DNA of 15,078 nt. Source: Deltaproteobacteria bacterium (GTDB lineage Bacteria > Desulfobacterota > Desulfobacteria > C00003060). The notes below the pieces were generated by a model that saw nothing but the letters and a program-made list of their open reading frames with translations, searched no databases and was not told the origin of the DNA. This document shows positions 7,098 through 14,837 of the stretch, piece after piece. The position numbers and the translations under genes were made by a program. How positions within the stretch are numbered: position 1 is the stretch's first letter; every line of letters starts with the position of its first letter. Where the stretch lies: positions 1-15,078 of the forward strand of contig DAOUWN010000009.1 in NCBI GenBank assembly GCA_030667105.1, written 5' to 3'.

Positions 7098-7206
7098 TAA
7101 TTGAGGGATTCAGGGATTGAGGAATTAGAATATGGATGGTTCCACCAACCCGCCTGCCGGTGAGGCAGGTTCCTAAATTCCTCAATTTGCAATCCCTAAA
7201 TTCCGG
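7098..7206 (+). repeat. Octanucleotide inverted element with REP-like core hairpin
   Basis: The left arm carries tandem octamers GGGATTCA (7105-7112), GGGATTGA (7113-7120) and GGAATTAG (7121-7128). The right arm (7170-7204) is built of the complementary units, so TTGAGGAATTAG pairs with CTAAATTCCTCAA with a one-base bulge. In the middle CCTGCC (7153-7158) and GGCAGG (7164-7169) form a perfect six-pair stem. The right arm matches 29 of 35 positions of 11571-11605 near rodA, which shows two copies of one repeat family. It lies in the predicted 5' leader of mreB, ending 26 bases before the start. Confidence 0.75.
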
Positions 7207-7220
7207 TTTGTCCGGGTTAG

Positions 7221-8267
<1,047 letters not shown>

Positions 8268-8330
8268 CAGAGATGCCCGGAAATCATCGTATGGCGGGTT
8301 GCTCACTCAAGTCCTTTTCCGGCTGTTCCC

Positions 8331-9137
8331 ATGTTTTCAAAAAGACTACTAGTCATTTTTTGCCTAATAATTTTTGTCCTTGCTAACATCATCTTCCTTT
8401 CCATCAGCGCGAAACATCGTCATGGCAACACCATAGTTGACAGAATCGTAATGGCTGGGATTGCGCCGTTTCAGGAAGGCGTGACTCGGGTCATCCGGTT
8501 CTGTGAACATGTATGGAATCACTATTTCTATTTGGTGAATGTGAGACAGGAATGTGATCACCTGGAGGATCTGCTTGCCAAGGCGAACCTGGAAAAGAGT
8601 AAATACGTTGAATCCGAGCGCACACGTGAGCGTCTACAAAGGCTTCTGGAGACAAAAACTGCCATTCCTCATCGTCTCATTTCGGCAGAGGTCGTTGGAC
8701 TTGATCCTTCGGAATGGTTTAAGACTATTATCATCAACAGGGGAACACATGACAGCGTTGCCAAGGGCATGCCGGTGATCGCCCCGGAAGGTATTGTAGG
8801 TCAAATTGTCTCAGCGTCGTACCGTTATTCAAAGGTCATGCTGATTATTGACCGCAGCAGCGCCGTGGATGCCCTTGTGCAACGAACCAGGACACGAGGC
8901 ATTGTTGAGGGAGAGACTGATGAGATGTGTCGGTTCAAATATGTTTTGAGAAAAGCGGACATCAGCACTGGAGATACGGTCGTATCATCCGGGCTCGACG
9001 GGCTTTTTCCAAAAGGCCTTCGTGTGGGTTCTGTCAAGGAAATATCCAAGGGGCAGCCCGGCATTTTTCAGGTCGTCAGTGTACAGCCCTACGTCGATTT
9101 TGCAAGATTGGAAGAAGTCTTGGTGATTGTCGAGTAA
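8331..9137 (+). CDS. mreC: Rod shape-determining protein MreC
   Basis: MreC is a bitopic inner-membrane protein whose periplasmic domain activates PBP2/RodA and links them to MreB. The 268-residue protein begins with a short basic stretch and a membrane segment (about 6-26), followed by an amphipathic helix and a coiled coil (about 70-115, rich in Leu, Glu and Arg). The two-barrel periplasmic domain includes AEVVGLDPSEWFKTIIINRG, GMPVIAPEGIVGQI and VSSGLDGLFPKGLRVG, all typical of the family. ATG 8331 gives the expected N-terminus, but no clear Shine-Dalgarno sequence precedes it, so translation may depend on ribosomes arriving from mreB 63 bases upstream. Confidence 0.95.
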   Translation: MFSKRLLVIFCLIIFVLANIIFLSISAKHRHGNTIVDRIVMAGIAPFQEGVTRVIRFCEHVWNHYFYLVNVRQECDHLEDLLAKANLEKSKYVESERTRERLQRLLETKTAIPHRLISAEVVGLDPSEWFKTIIINRGTHDSVAKGMPVIAPEGIVGQIVSASYRYSKVMLIIDRSSAVDALVQRTRTRGIVEGETDEMCRFKYVLRKADISTGDTVVSSGLDGLFPKGLRVGSVKEISKGQPGIFQVVSVQPYVDFARLEEVLVIVE

Positions 9138-9141
9138 CAGC

Positions 9142-9675
9142 ATGAAAACCTTTTTGCTTTATGCCACTATCGGACTTGCCACAATTGTCGGTCAGACGAC
9201 GATCCTGAGGCTATCCCTCTTTCAAGGCATATTCTATGACCTTCTGATTCCGATGGTGGTTTTTGTGCGCCTTAATTTGCCAGCGAGGACAGCCGCCATA
9301 CTGGTTCTGATCATTGGTTTTGTTATGGATCTCTTCTCAGGAAGCCACTTTGGTCTGTATCTTTCCGTGTATTTCTGGATATTCATAGTGGTCAAGGGGG
9401 TCTCAAACTACTTTGATGTGCAGGGCAGCATGTTCCGATCCATGCTGATTGCTCTGGGCGTATTGGCAGAGCATATGATATTTTTTGTTTTTTCGATTAT
9501 CCCCGGTAATGAGGTTTCCCTGTTGGCTTGTCGAATCGCGCCTGTCATGTGGCAGACAATTTTCGCTGCGATTACGGGTCCGGCCATCGTAATGGGTTTG
9601 GAAAAGATCCAACCACGAGCGGAGACCATGGCGCTAGATGGTGAGAAATACAGACAGAATCTGACGGTCCGATGA
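9142..9675 (+). CDS. mreD: Rod shape-determining protein MreD
   Basis: MreD is a small polytopic inner-membrane protein of the elongasome. This 177-residue version has about five hydrophobic segments: 4-20, 28-42, 48-68, 75-90 and 100-125, with a further one near 135-155. LSLFQGIFYDLLIPMVVF and FVMDLFSGSHFGLYLSVY agree with the family pattern. I chose ATG 9142, four bases after the mreC stop; a TTG at 9127 would add five residues that overlap mreC and add nothing recognisable. Its stop overlaps the mrdA start (ATGA, 9672-9675), so the two are translationally coupled. Sequence conservation in MreD is low, so the call leans partly on position. Confidence 0.9.
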   Translation: MKTFLLYATIGLATIVGQTTILRLSLFQGIFYDLLIPMVVFVRLNLPARTAAILVLIIGFVMDLFSGSHFGLYLSVYFWIFIVVKGVSNYFDVQGSMFRSMLIALGVLAEHMIFFVFSIIPGNEVSLLACRIAPVMWQTIFAAITGPAIVMGLEKIQPRAETMALDGEKYRQNLTVR

Positions 9676-11495
9676 ACCACACGTATCTGAAGACAGTTGA
9701 CAGCGATTGGTACAAACAGAGGTTGTCTGGAACGCTGATCTGCGTTTTTGCGGTTTTTTTGGTTCTTCTGGCGCGGCTCTATTACTTGCAGGTCGTAAAA
9801 GGGGCTGAATTTAGGCGACAATCTCAAAACAACTGTGTCAGGCTACAAAACATACCTCCTGCTCGGGGCCTAATCTTCGACCGCAACGGGGTCCTCATGG
9901 TAGACAACAGACCGTCCTTCAGCGTGTCGATTGTCTTAGAAGACGCCAAGAATCCGAAAGAGGTGCTTCTCAGGTTGGCAGAATTCCTTGGAGAAGAACC
10001 GCAGCCGATGCTGGCAAAACTCGATGGCGCAAGGGGGTATCCTTCGTTCAAACCGATTCTTCTTAAACGTGACCTCAGCCGCGATTCCGTGGCAGTTGTG
10101 GAGGCTCATAAACTGGATCTTCCGGGTATTTTCATAACCATTGAACCCATGCGTCATTATATTGAGGGGAAGCAGGCCTCTCATCTGATCGGATATCTGA
10201 GCGAGATCAGCGAAGCGGAACTCAAGAGTGGGCGCTTTCCACACAACAGAAGCGGGGATTTTATCGGAAAGTTCGGAGTCGAGAAAAACTGCGAGTCGTT
10301 CTTCCACGGTGAGCCTGGAACAATGCAGGTCCAGGTCAATGCCCTTGGCCAGGTTACAAGGGTTCTTGGGACTGTACAGGCAGTGCCGGGGAAAAATGTA
10401 TACTTGACGCTGGATCTTGAACTTCAGAGAAAAACCGAGGAGATGTTTGCTGAAAAGGTGGGCGCAGGCGTAGCCATGGATCCGTCCAATGGCCATATCC
10501 TTGCCATGGTGAGCAGCCCCGCCTTTGACCCGAATGCCTTTGTGGAGGGCATGACCTTTGAGGAGTGGAACAAACTTGCTGCCAACGAGTTGCACCCCAT
10601 GGGGAACAAGGTTATTCAGGGTCAGTACCCTCCTGGCTCCATATACAAAATCGTGACGACTATAGCTGCATTGGAGGAAGGCGTAATCAACGAAGATACG
10701 AAGTTTTACTGTCCTGGCTATTACAGGTGTGGCAACCGCACGTTTCGATGCTGGAAGAGGGGAGGGCACGGCTCCGTCAACATCATAGATGCATTGGCCC
10801 AGTCCTGTGACGTCTTTTTTTTTCAAGTTGGAGAAAAATTGGGAGTAGATCGTCTGGCCCGATTTGCCACTTCCTGCGGTCTCGGTATGCCTACAGGGAT
10901 CAAACTTGACAATGAGGCCCTTGGCTTGGTACCGAGCTCGGCATGGAAGTTGAGGAAGATAGGCGTGCCTTGGCAAGGAGGCGAGACCCTTTCTGTGGCA
11001 ATCGGCCAGGGGTTTAACCTGGTTACGCCCATTCAGATGGTTTCTCTGGTTGCTGCTGTGGCCAATGGTGGAACGAGCTACAAACCGTTGGTCATAGGGC
11101 GGATACGGGGCGTGGACGGCTCATTGGTCAAGGTTGGGGCGGCAGAACCTGTGGGAAAGCTTGCGGCTTCTGACAAAACGCTCGAGCTTCTCAGGAAAGG
11201 TCTGGTTGATGTGGTCAACAATCGTGAAGGGACTGGTTGGATTGCTCGTGTGCGTGGCGTCGAGGTTGCCGGCAAGACTGGCACGGCCCAGGTCGTTTCC
11301 ATGGAGAAAGACCACGTGGAAAAGCCTCTTGAGGATATCCCCTTTCGTCTTCGCGACCATGCCTGGTTTGTGGCCTTTGCGCCAGTAGAGACCCCCCGAA
11401 TTGCCGTTGCCGTGCTCGTGGAACACGGCGGCCACGGCTCAAGCGCTGCAGGACCCATAGCCAGGGAGATGATTAAGACATATTTGGGGATTTAG
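9672..11495 (+). CDS. mrdA: Peptidoglycan D,D-transpeptidase PBP2 (MrdA)
   Basis: PBP2 cross-links new lateral-wall peptidoglycan together with RodA. The 607-residue protein has a membrane anchor at about 21-42, a pedestal/dimerisation domain with PPARGLIFDRNGVLMVDN (62-79), and a transpeptidase domain with SIYK (catalytic Ser323, Lys326), SCD (378-380) and KTG (535-537). Cys347, Cys360, His366 and Cys379 lie where a structural zinc site has been described in Acinetobacter PBP2, here with more Cys ligands; this mapping is from memory. The start overlaps mreD by four bases. The last codons and TAG stop lie in the octanucleotide repeat, so Gly-Ile-stop is repeat-encoded. The C-terminus is not visibly truncated, since YLGI falls shortly after the last family-like segment. 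Confidence 0.96.
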   Translation: MNHTYLKTVDSDWYKQRLSGTLICVFAVFLVLLARLYYLQVVKGAEFRRQSQNNCVRLQNIPPARGLIFDRNGVLMVDNRPSFSVSIVLEDAKNPKEVLLRLAEFLGEEPQPMLAKLDGARGYPSFKPILLKRDLSRDSVAVVEAHKLDLPGIFITIEPMRHYIEGKQASHLIGYLSEISEAELKSGRFPHNRSGDFIGKFGVEKNCESFFHGEPGTMQVQVNALGQVTRVLGTVQAVPGKNVYLTLDLELQRKTEEMFAEKVGAGVAMDPSNGHILAMVSSPAFDPNAFVEGMTFEEWNKLAANELHPMGNKVIQGQYPPGSIYKIVTTIAALEEGVINEDTKFYCPGYYRCGNRTFRCWKRGGHGSVNIIDALAQSCDVFFFQVGEKLGVDRLARFATSCGLGMPTGIKLDNEALGLVPSSAWKLRKIGVPWQGGETLSVAIGQGFNLVTPIQMVSLVAAVANGGTSYKPLVIGRIRGVDGSLVKVGAAEPVGKLAASDKTLELLRKGLVDVVNNREGTGWIARVRGVEVAGKTGTAQVVSMEKDHVEKPLEDIPFRLRDHAWFVAFAPVETPRIAVAVLVEHGGHGSSAAGPIAREMIKTYLGI

Positions 11496-11605
11496 GGATT
11501 AGGGATTTAAGAATTAAGGGATTAAGGGATTAAGGGATTAGGTGATTTAGGGATTGAACAACTCATTCAATTCCTAAATTCCTGAATTCGCAATTCCTGA
11601 ATTTG
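11486..11605 (+). repeat. Octanucleotide tandem and inverted repeat between mrdA and rodA
   Basis: Nine contiguous units run from 11487 to 11557: GGGATTTA, GGGATTA (7 bp), GGGATTTA, AGAATTAA, GGGATTAA twice, GGGATTAG, GTGATTTA and GGGATTGA. A complementary arm follows at 11569-11605 (AATTCCTAAATTCCTG and onward). GGGATTTAGGGATT (11487-11500) can pair with AATTCCTAAATTCC (11569-11582) over 14 pairs, including two G-U wobbles. The right arm is a homolog of 7170-7204. The mrdA stop codon (11493-11495) is inside the first unit, and the element reaches within five bases of the rodA ATG, leaving no normal ribosome-binding site. Confidence 0.85.
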
Positions 11606-11609
11606 ATCG

Positions 11610-12722
11610 ATGTTTGATCGAAGATTGGTTCAACACTTTGATTGGGTGTTATTGGCCTTGGCACTGGTTCTTGAGGCCATCGGCATCCTCACGCTTTACA
11701 GCGCGGTAAATGCCAGTGCGCATGTGGCTGATTTGACGAGCCCCGTGTACCTTAAGCAGACCTATTGGTTTGGCATGGGAATCGCCGCCATGGTTGCAAT
11801 GTTTCTTTTCAATTACAAGTGGCTGGACCGGTGGGGTGGGGTCGCATATGCCTTTTCCGTTGCGCTTCTGTTGGCAGTGGCCTTTGCGGGAAAAGAGGTA
11901 TCCGGTTCTCAGCGTTGGCTTGTCGTGGGTTCATTGTCGTTTCAACCCTCAGAGATAGTCAAGATTGCTGTGGTTATTGTTTTGGCAAGATATTTTTCGG
12001 ATCGTTGCTCTGAAGAAGGTTTCACTCTCAAGAGTCTTTGGAAACCCCTTGTCTGGACCTTGGTCCCGTTTATCTTAATTGCGAGACAGCCGGACTTAGG
12101 CACAGGTCTTGTTGTGCTTCTGATCGCAGGGTCTATGACCCTCTTTGTGAAGATTGAACGTCGATCCATGATCTTCTTGACCGGCGCTGGTGTATTCGTG
12201 TGTTCGGTGGCATGGTTCTTCCTAAAAGAATATCAGAAACAGCGTATCTCAGCATTTTGGAATCCCGAAACAGACCCGTTGGGCGCCGGGTATCATGTCA
12301 TTCAGTCGAAGATTGCTGTCGGTTCCGGCATGGTTTTGGGCAAGGGATTTTTGAAGGGGACCCAAAACGCCCTTTCCTTCCTTCCTGAGCAGCACACGGA
12401 CTTCATTTTTTCTGTCTTGGCCGAAGAGTGGGGCTTCTTGGGTTCGGCCGTGGTCGTGACACTGTATTTCTTGTTAATCATTTGGGGGTTAAGTATTGCA
12501 ATGCGTTCCAAAGAGCCTTTCGGAACCATTTTGGCTGTGGGTATTACCAGTATGGTGTTCTGGCAGGCCATCATAAACGTGGGAATGGCCCTGGGGTTGC
12601 TGCCAGTGGTGGGTGTAACTCTGCCCCTAATCAGCTATGGCGGCTCGTCGCTGGTGGCCACCATGCTTGGGATCGGAATTCTTATGAATATCAGTATGCG
12701 CAGATTCATGTTCAAGGATTGA
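11610..12722 (+). CDS. rodA: Rod shape-determining protein RodA (SEDS peptidoglycan glycosyltransferase)
   Basis: RodA polymerises lipid II into glycan strands during elongation and works as a pair with PBP2. The 370-residue protein has about ten membrane segments. SEDS landmarks are GSQRWLVVGSLSFQPSEIVK (99-118), ARQPDLGTGLVVLL (158-171), LPEQHTDFIFSVLAEEWGF (258-276), whose Asp264 corresponds to the catalytic Asp of the loop, and LPLISYGGSSLVATMLGIG (338-356). ATG 11610 gives the normal N-terminus but follows the octanucleotide repeat with no Shine-Dalgarno sequence; the 114-base gap from mrdA is the widest gap inside the shape cluster. FtsW is a paralog alternative, but the neighbours argue strongly for RodA. 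Confidence 0.95.
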   Translation: MFDRRLVQHFDWVLLALALVLEAIGILTLYSAVNASAHVADLTSPVYLKQTYWFGMGIAAMVAMFLFNYKWLDRWGGVAYAFSVALLLAVAFAGKEVSGSQRWLVVGSLSFQPSEIVKIAVVIVLARYFSDRCSEEGFTLKSLWKPLVWTLVPFILIARQPDLGTGLVVLLIAGSMTLFVKIERRSMIFLTGAGVFVCSVAWFFLKEYQKQRISAFWNPETDPLGAGYHVIQSKIAVGSGMVLGKGFLKGTQNALSFLPEQHTDFIFSVLAEEWGFLGSAVVVTLYFLLIIWGLSIAMRSKEPFGTILAVGITSMVFWQAIINVGMALGLLPVVGVTLPLISYGGSSLVATMLGIGILMNISMRRFMFKD

Positions 12723-12747
12723 CGGCTTCGCAGAAAGAGAGGGCAAC

Positions 12748-13131
12748 ATGAAAAAAACAGGGAAAGAAATACAGACGTTCCTGGGTCCGGAGACCACACT
12801 TGAAGGCAAGCTCGCATTTGAGGGGACCGTGAGACTGGACGGACATTTTACCGGGACAATAGAAAGCAAGGATGGAATGATGATCGTTGGGGAAAAAGCG
12901 GTCATTAATGCTGATATCTTGGTGCACACTGCCACCGTGAGAGGAGAGGTTAGCGGCAATATCCGAGCCACAAACTGTATTGAGTTGCATCCACCGGCCC
13001 GCGTTTTTGGTGACCTGCATTGTCCGGTGGTTGTTATTGAGGCCGGGGTGGTTTTCCACGGCAACTGCACCATGAAAGCCAATGATGATGGGGGAGCAAA
13101 GACGATCAATTTGGCTGAATGGCAGACGTGA
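12748..13131 (+). CDS. Bactofilin (DUF583, CcmA/BacM-like cytoskeletal protein)
   Basis: Bactofilins form nucleotide-independent beta-helical filaments at the membrane that scaffold wall-modifying enzymes and affect shape or stalks. This 127-residue protein has the diagnostic core: FLGPETTLEGKLAFEGTVRL, DGHFTGTIES, VGEKAVINADILVHTATVRG and GNIRATNCIELHPPARVFGD, with the regular alternating hydrophobic/glycine spacing of a beta helix from about 10 to 110 and short disordered tails. Start ATG 12748 has GAGAGG about seven bases upstream. It follows rodA by 25 bases and is followed by a strong terminator, so it is probably the last gene of the mreB-rodA operon. No M23 peptidase, a frequent bactofilin partner, is adjacent. 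Confidence 0.92.
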   Translation: MKKTGKEIQTFLGPETTLEGKLAFEGTVRLDGHFTGTIESKDGMMIVGEKAVINADILVHTATVRGEVSGNIRATNCIELHPPARVFGDLHCPVVVIEAGVVFHGNCTMKANDDGGAKTINLAEWQT

Positions 13132-13155
13132 CTCAAAAATAATAGAAAAAAACCT

Positions 13156-13184
13156 TTGACAAGCTGCCCGTCGTGGTGTATAGA
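13156..13184 (+). promoter_or_regulatory. Near-consensus sigma70 promoter for the ATP synthase operon, nested in a terminator
   Basis: A perfect -35 TTGACA (13156-13161), a 17-base spacer and TATAGA (13179-13184, four of six with TATAAT) make the best promoter match in the window. An A-rich tract just upstream (13134-13152) could act as an UP element. Initiation near 13191 would leave about 74 bases of leader before the b' gene at 13265. The spacer and -10 lie inside the stem-loop of the bactofilin terminator. Confidence 0.6.
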
Positions 13185-13197
13185 CGGGCAGTTTTTT
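13164..13197 (+). terminator. Rho-independent terminator after the bactofilin gene
   Basis: CTGCCCGTC (13164-13172) is the exact reverse complement of GACGGGCAG (13183-13191), a nine-pair GC-rich stem with a ten-base loop, followed directly by six T's (13192-13197). It lies 32 bases after the bactofilin stop and cleanly separates the cell-shape genes from the ATP synthase genes. Confidence 0.92.
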
Positions 13198-13264
13198 GGT
13201 GCATATGTTGTCATGTTCATTTGAAATTTCCTAAACGATCAAGAGAAGAAAGTGGGAGTCGGTC

Positions 13265-13693
13265 ATGATTAGTGTTGATTGGACTTTATTTCTCCAGATG
13301 GCAAACTTCATTGCGCTGATTTTCATCCTCAACGCCGTCCTCTATAAACCTATCCGCAAAATACTCATCGAAAGAAAGAAAAAAATCCAGGGCGCCGAGG
13401 AATCTATTAAGGGCGATCAACAGGATGCCGCCGAAACCATGCAGACATTTCAAACAAAGATCGGTGAAGCCAAGATGAAGGGGCATCAGCAAAAAGAGGC
13501 CCTGAAGGAGGCCGGCCAGGAGGAGGAAAGGCGGCTTGTAGACGAAATCAACCAGAAGGCGCAAGCGGACCTGGAGGCGGTACGGGTTCAGATTGCCAAG
13601 GATGCAGGGGCCGCCAGGGACAAACTAAAGAGTGAAGTGAAGGCTTTCTCGTCTGCGATTGCCGAAAAGATACTCGGGAGGGCTGTATCATGA
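13265..13693 (+). CDS. atpF': F0F1 ATP synthase subunit b' (AtpF')
   Basis: Peripheral-stalk subunit that, with b, holds F1 against the rotating c ring. The 142-residue protein has one N-terminal membrane helix (about 6-27, LFLQMANFIALIFILNAVLY) with the family's KPIRKIL just after it, then a long charged coiled coil to the C-terminus. It is shorter than the following paralog and lacks its leader, as usual for b' in this phylum. ATG 13265 is preceded by GGGAGTCGG. The stop overlaps the next start (ATGA). It is the first gene after the promoter at 13156-13184. Confidence 0.92.
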   Translation: MISVDWTLFLQMANFIALIFILNAVLYKPIRKILIERKKKIQGAEESIKGDQQDAAETMQTFQTKIGEAKMKGHQQKEALKEAGQEEERRLVDEINQKAQADLEAVRVQIAKDAGAARDKLKSEVKAFSSAIAEKILGRAVS

Positions 13694-14289
13694 GTGTGTT
13701 TGTCAGGACGGGGAAGGTTCGCTATATTGTCGGCCTTTTGGTCGTTGTTTCGGTTCTGTTTGCTGTTGGGTCGGTTTTGGCCTCCTCTGAGGGCGGAGAA
13801 AGCAGCTTTGACAAGGGCAAGGATCTGATCTGGCGGATAATGAACTTCACGGTCCTTGCCGGAGCGCTGATTTTTCTTTTAAGAAAGCCGATTGCCCAGG
13901 GCCTTGAATCGCGCCGACAAGGGATCAGAGACCAGTTGGATGATCTGGAACAACAGAAGCAGGACGCTGAAAAGCAGCTTGCCGAATATAAGGCAACGCT
14001 GGCCCGACTCGACCAAGAAGTGGAAAAAATCATGGCCGAGTATGTGAAGGACGGTGAAATCGCAAAGGCAAAAATCATTGAGGCGGCAAAGGTCGCAGCT
14101 GAAAAACTCCAGGCACAGGCCAAGAAGAACATTGAGCATGAATTTCAGAAGGCCAGACAGGAGTTGAAGGCGGAGATGGCCGAGCAGGCTGTGACCATGG
14201 CAGAGGCGTTGATCAAGAAGAAGATCAAGGACGAAGATCAGGAACGTATTATTGGCGAATACTTGACAAAGGTGGTGGTAGCCCAGTGA
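13690..14289 (+). CDS. atpF: F0F1 ATP synthase subunit b (AtpF)
   Basis: Second peripheral-stalk b subunit. The 199-residue protein starts with a basic, hydrophobic leader (about 11-32, ending in VLASS) that resembles a cleavable signal peptide, and then has the true stalk membrane helix (about 50-65, MNFTVLAGALIFLLRKPI). A long coiled coil (about 72-190) rich in Ala, Glu, Lys and Gln follows. The extra N-terminal leader is, to my knowledge, seen in b subunits of several Desulfobacterota. The start overlaps b' by four bases and the stop overlaps the delta gene start (GTGA, 14286-14289), so translation is coupled. Confidence 0.92.
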   Translation: MSVFVRTGKVRYIVGLLVVVSVLFAVGSVLASSEGGESSFDKGKDLIWRIMNFTVLAGALIFLLRKPIAQGLESRRQGIRDQLDDLEQQKQDAEKQLAEYKATLARLDQEVEKIMAEYVKDGEIAKAKIIEAAKVAAEKLQAQAKKNIEHEFQKARQELKAEMAEQAVTMAEALIKKKIKDEDQERIIGEYLTKVVVAQ

Positions 14290-14837
14290 TAAGTCTAAGG
14301 ATTGCTAGACGGTATGCCAAGGCGCTGTTGTCCATTGGCAGGGAAGACGGCCAGGCAGAGACATGCAAAGAAGAGTTGGCGGGTTTTGCAAAGCTCCTCG
14401 AAGAACACAAGGAGTTGGAGCAAGCCATCTCCAACCCCTTGTATGATGCTGTAGGTCGCAAGAAGGTCTTACAGGTTGTTGTGGAACGTTTCGGCCCGTC
14501 CAAGGTGATGGCGTCCTTTTTTTCCCTGTTATTTGACAAGGGCAGGATCCAGTACGTGAAGGACATATCTACTTTCTATGAGAAGCTGACCGACGAACTC
14601 GCCAACATTGTCCGAGCCGATCTTGTGTCAGCCGTGGAGCTGCCTGAAGAAAGCGTTGAAAAAATCCGGGCCGCCCTGTCCAAAAAGACAGGCAAAGATG
14701 TGGTGATGGAGACCAGGGTCGACCCGGACTTGATCGGGGGCGTGGTGACCAAGATCGGGGATTTGGTTTTGGATGGAAGCGTGAGAACGCAGCTTATAAG
14801 TTTAAAAGAATCTTTGCAAAGGGGTGAGGGAATCTGA
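14286..14837 (+). CDS. atpH: F0F1 ATP synthase subunit delta (AtpH)
   Basis: The delta subunit (OSCP family) ties the peripheral stalk to the top of F1. Residues 4-110 form the N-terminal helical bundle, opening with the typical [15 protein letters not shown]. The C-terminal domain has the family signature [23 protein letters not shown] (about 146-168). The length of 183 residues is normal. The GTG start overlaps the b stop by four bases, which supports it over later ATG codons. The stop overlaps the alpha start by one base (TGATG). Confidence 0.95.
   Translation: MISLRIARRYAKALLSIGREDGQAETCKEELAGFAKLLEEHKELEQAISNPLYDAVGRKKVLQVVVERFGPSKVMASFFSLLFDKGRIQYVKDISTFYEKLTDELANIVRADLVSAVELPEESVEKIRAALSKKTGKDVVMETRVDPDLIGGVVTKIGDLVLDGSVRTQLISLKESLQRGEGI

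Noticed and set aside
6979..7185. 68-codon minus-strand frame in the mreB upstream spacer
   Set aside because: Much of it is encoded by the octanucleotide element, it has no domain, and no Shine-Dalgarno sequence supports it.
9936..10976. 346-codon open frame on the minus strand opposite mrdA
   Set aside because: It lies wholly opposite a well-conserved PBP2 gene, has no recognisable domain, and its composition follows from the sense codons.
11487..11557. Telomere-like TTAGGG strings or a CRISPR array
   Set aside because: Units are contiguous octamers without spacers, so this is not CRISPR, and the sequence is internal in a bacterial operon, so it is not a telomere. It is better explained as a structured tandem/inverted repeat.
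12627..13220. Minus-strand frame across rodA, bactofilin and the terminator
   Set aside because: It runs through two recognised genes and a terminator, with no domain and no ribosome-binding site.
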